A DNA stretch of 6,233 nucleotides from assembly GCA_025455345.1 (NCBI GenBank), contig JALOMS010000296.1:1-6233 (forward strand), written 5' to 3'. Under the pieces are notes generated by a model. The model did no database searches. It saw only the letters and a program-made list of their open reading frames with translations, and was not told the DNA's origin. This DNA comes from Thermoflexibacter sp. GTDB taxonomy: Bacteria > Bacteroidota > Bacteroidia > Cytophagales > Thermoflexibacteraceae. Positions 5,682 to 6,233 of this stretch are shown in pieces (positions within the stretch are counted from its first letter, which is position 1; each line of letters starts with the position of its first letter). The translations under genes and the position numbers were made by a program.

Positions 5682-6233
5682 ATGGCACAGACGGATAAAG
5701 AAATAAGCGAAGAAAAAATAAGACAGGCTTTTCGCCAACGAGACTGGCATGAAGTCAAAAGTGTGAACTCTTGGATGATTTTCAAAGTCATGGCAGAGTT
5801 TGTAGAAGGACTGGAGAAAATGGCAAGAATTGGTCCCTGTGTAACTATCTTTGGTTCGGCACGCACAAAGCCAGACAATCCTTATTATAAGATAGCAGAA
5901 GAAATCGCACGAAAACTGGTAAGACACGGTTATGGTGTGATTACGGGAGGTGGTCCAGGTATCATGGAGGCTGGTAACAAAGGGGCTTTCGAGCAGGGCG
6001 GGACTTCCGTAGGGCTAAATATTTTACTGCCTTTTGAGCAGTTCAATAATATTTACATAGACCGCGATAAAATCATCAATTTTGATTACTTTTTTGTTCG
6101 CAAAGTGATGTTTGTGAAGTTTTCTCAAGGATTCGTAGTTATGCCTGGGGGATTGGGGACATTGGACGAGCTTTTCGAAGCCTATACCCTGATTCAGACC
6201 AATAAAATTGGTAGATTCCCTATTGTTTTGGTA
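5682..6233 (+). CDS. LOG family protein (TIGR00730, Rossmann fold), 3' partial
   Basis: The frame is open from the ATG at 5682 to the right edge, giving 184 residues with no stop. Motifs define the LOG/TIGR00730 family: the first Rossmann strand VTIFGSAR (54-61), TGGGPGIMEAGN (88-99), the Arg140-Lys141 pair in FFVRKVMF, and the PGGxGTxxE signature PGGLGTLDE (155-163). Characterised LOG proteins are cytosolic cytokinin riboside 5'-monophosphate phosphoribohydrolases, which release the free base from the nucleotide. For most bacterial members the physiological substrate is uncertain, and related proteins act on AMP or other nucleotides. Residues 1-50 form a polar, helical extension before the Rossmann core, including SWMIFKVMAEFVEGLEKM, typical of the longer subgroup. 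That subgroup is about 230-250 residues, so roughly 50-60 are missing beyond the window. The only in-frame ATGs downstream, such as the one encoding Met32, fall inside that conserved extension, which supports 5682. It is divergent from the DUF1800 gene. I have assigned no gene symbol. Confidence 0.92.
   Translation, partial: MAQTDKEISEEKIRQAFRQRDWHEVKSVNSWMIFKVMAEFVEGLEKMARIGPCVTIFGSARTKPDNPYYKIAEEIARKLVRHGYGVITGGGPGIMEAGNKGAFEQGGTSVGLNILLPFEQFNNIYIDRDKIINFDYFFVRKVMFVKFSQGFVVMPGGLGTLDELFEAYTLIQTNKIGRFPIVLV

Noticed and set aside
5559..5927. Minus-strand open frame spanning the intergenic region and the LOG 5' end
   Set aside because: It overlaps the conserved LOG N-terminus and has a low-complexity Cys/Phe/Tyr-rich translation with no family motif.
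1..6233. Mobile element, CRISPR array, phage defence or biosynthetic cluster
   Set aside because: No transposase, integrase, regular direct repeats with spacers, toxin-antitoxin pair or clustered pathway genes were seen on either strand.

Overview
The window is AT-rich (roughly two-thirds A+T by eye) and looks like the chromosome of a Bacteroidota member, perhaps Cytophagales-like. The evidence is: a protein at 2537-3037 of a family I know only from Bacteroidota, a CCG-domain Fe-S protein of the Bacteroidota type, A-rich leaders without Shine-Dalgarno sites, and two candidate promoters close to the TTG-N17-23-TAnnTTTG consensus of that phylum. I saw no mobile element, tRNA, rRNA or CRISPR array. 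Genes fill the window, and the longest gap is 244 bp.

Layout. (1) Positions 1-1497, plus strand: the 3' part of a gene for a helical TPR-like N-terminus fused to a divergent Ppx/GppA-type (ASKHA fold) domain. Its frame is open to the left edge, so the real start is outside. A strong hairpin terminator follows at 1542-1577. (2) Positions 1605-2540, plus: a family 2 glycosyltransferase, whose likely promoter overlaps the preceding terminator. (3) Positions 2537-3037, minus: a conserved Bacteroidota protein of unknown function, often mislabelled 'ABC transporter ATPase'. It converges on the glycosyltransferase and the two stop codons overlap. (4) Positions 3144-3941, minus: a two-CCG-domain Fe-S protein. 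(5) Positions 4031-5437, minus: a DUF1800 protein. (6) Positions 5682-6233, plus: the 5' part of a LOG-family (TIGR00730) protein, cut by the right edge and divergent from the DUF1800 gene.

The three minus-strand genes (DUF1800, then CCG protein, then the unknown protein) run in one direction with gaps of 89 and 106 bp. The second gap holds a perfect 11-bp inverted repeat, so they may be separate or only partly co-transcribed units. No shared pathway is evident. The window reads mostly as ordinary housekeeping and conserved-hypothetical chromosome. The least explained items are the TPR-Ppx/GppA fusion with altered active-site motifs, the DUF1800 gene without its usual DUF1501 neighbour, and the uncharacterised Bacteroidota family. 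I found no convincing new multi-gene system.
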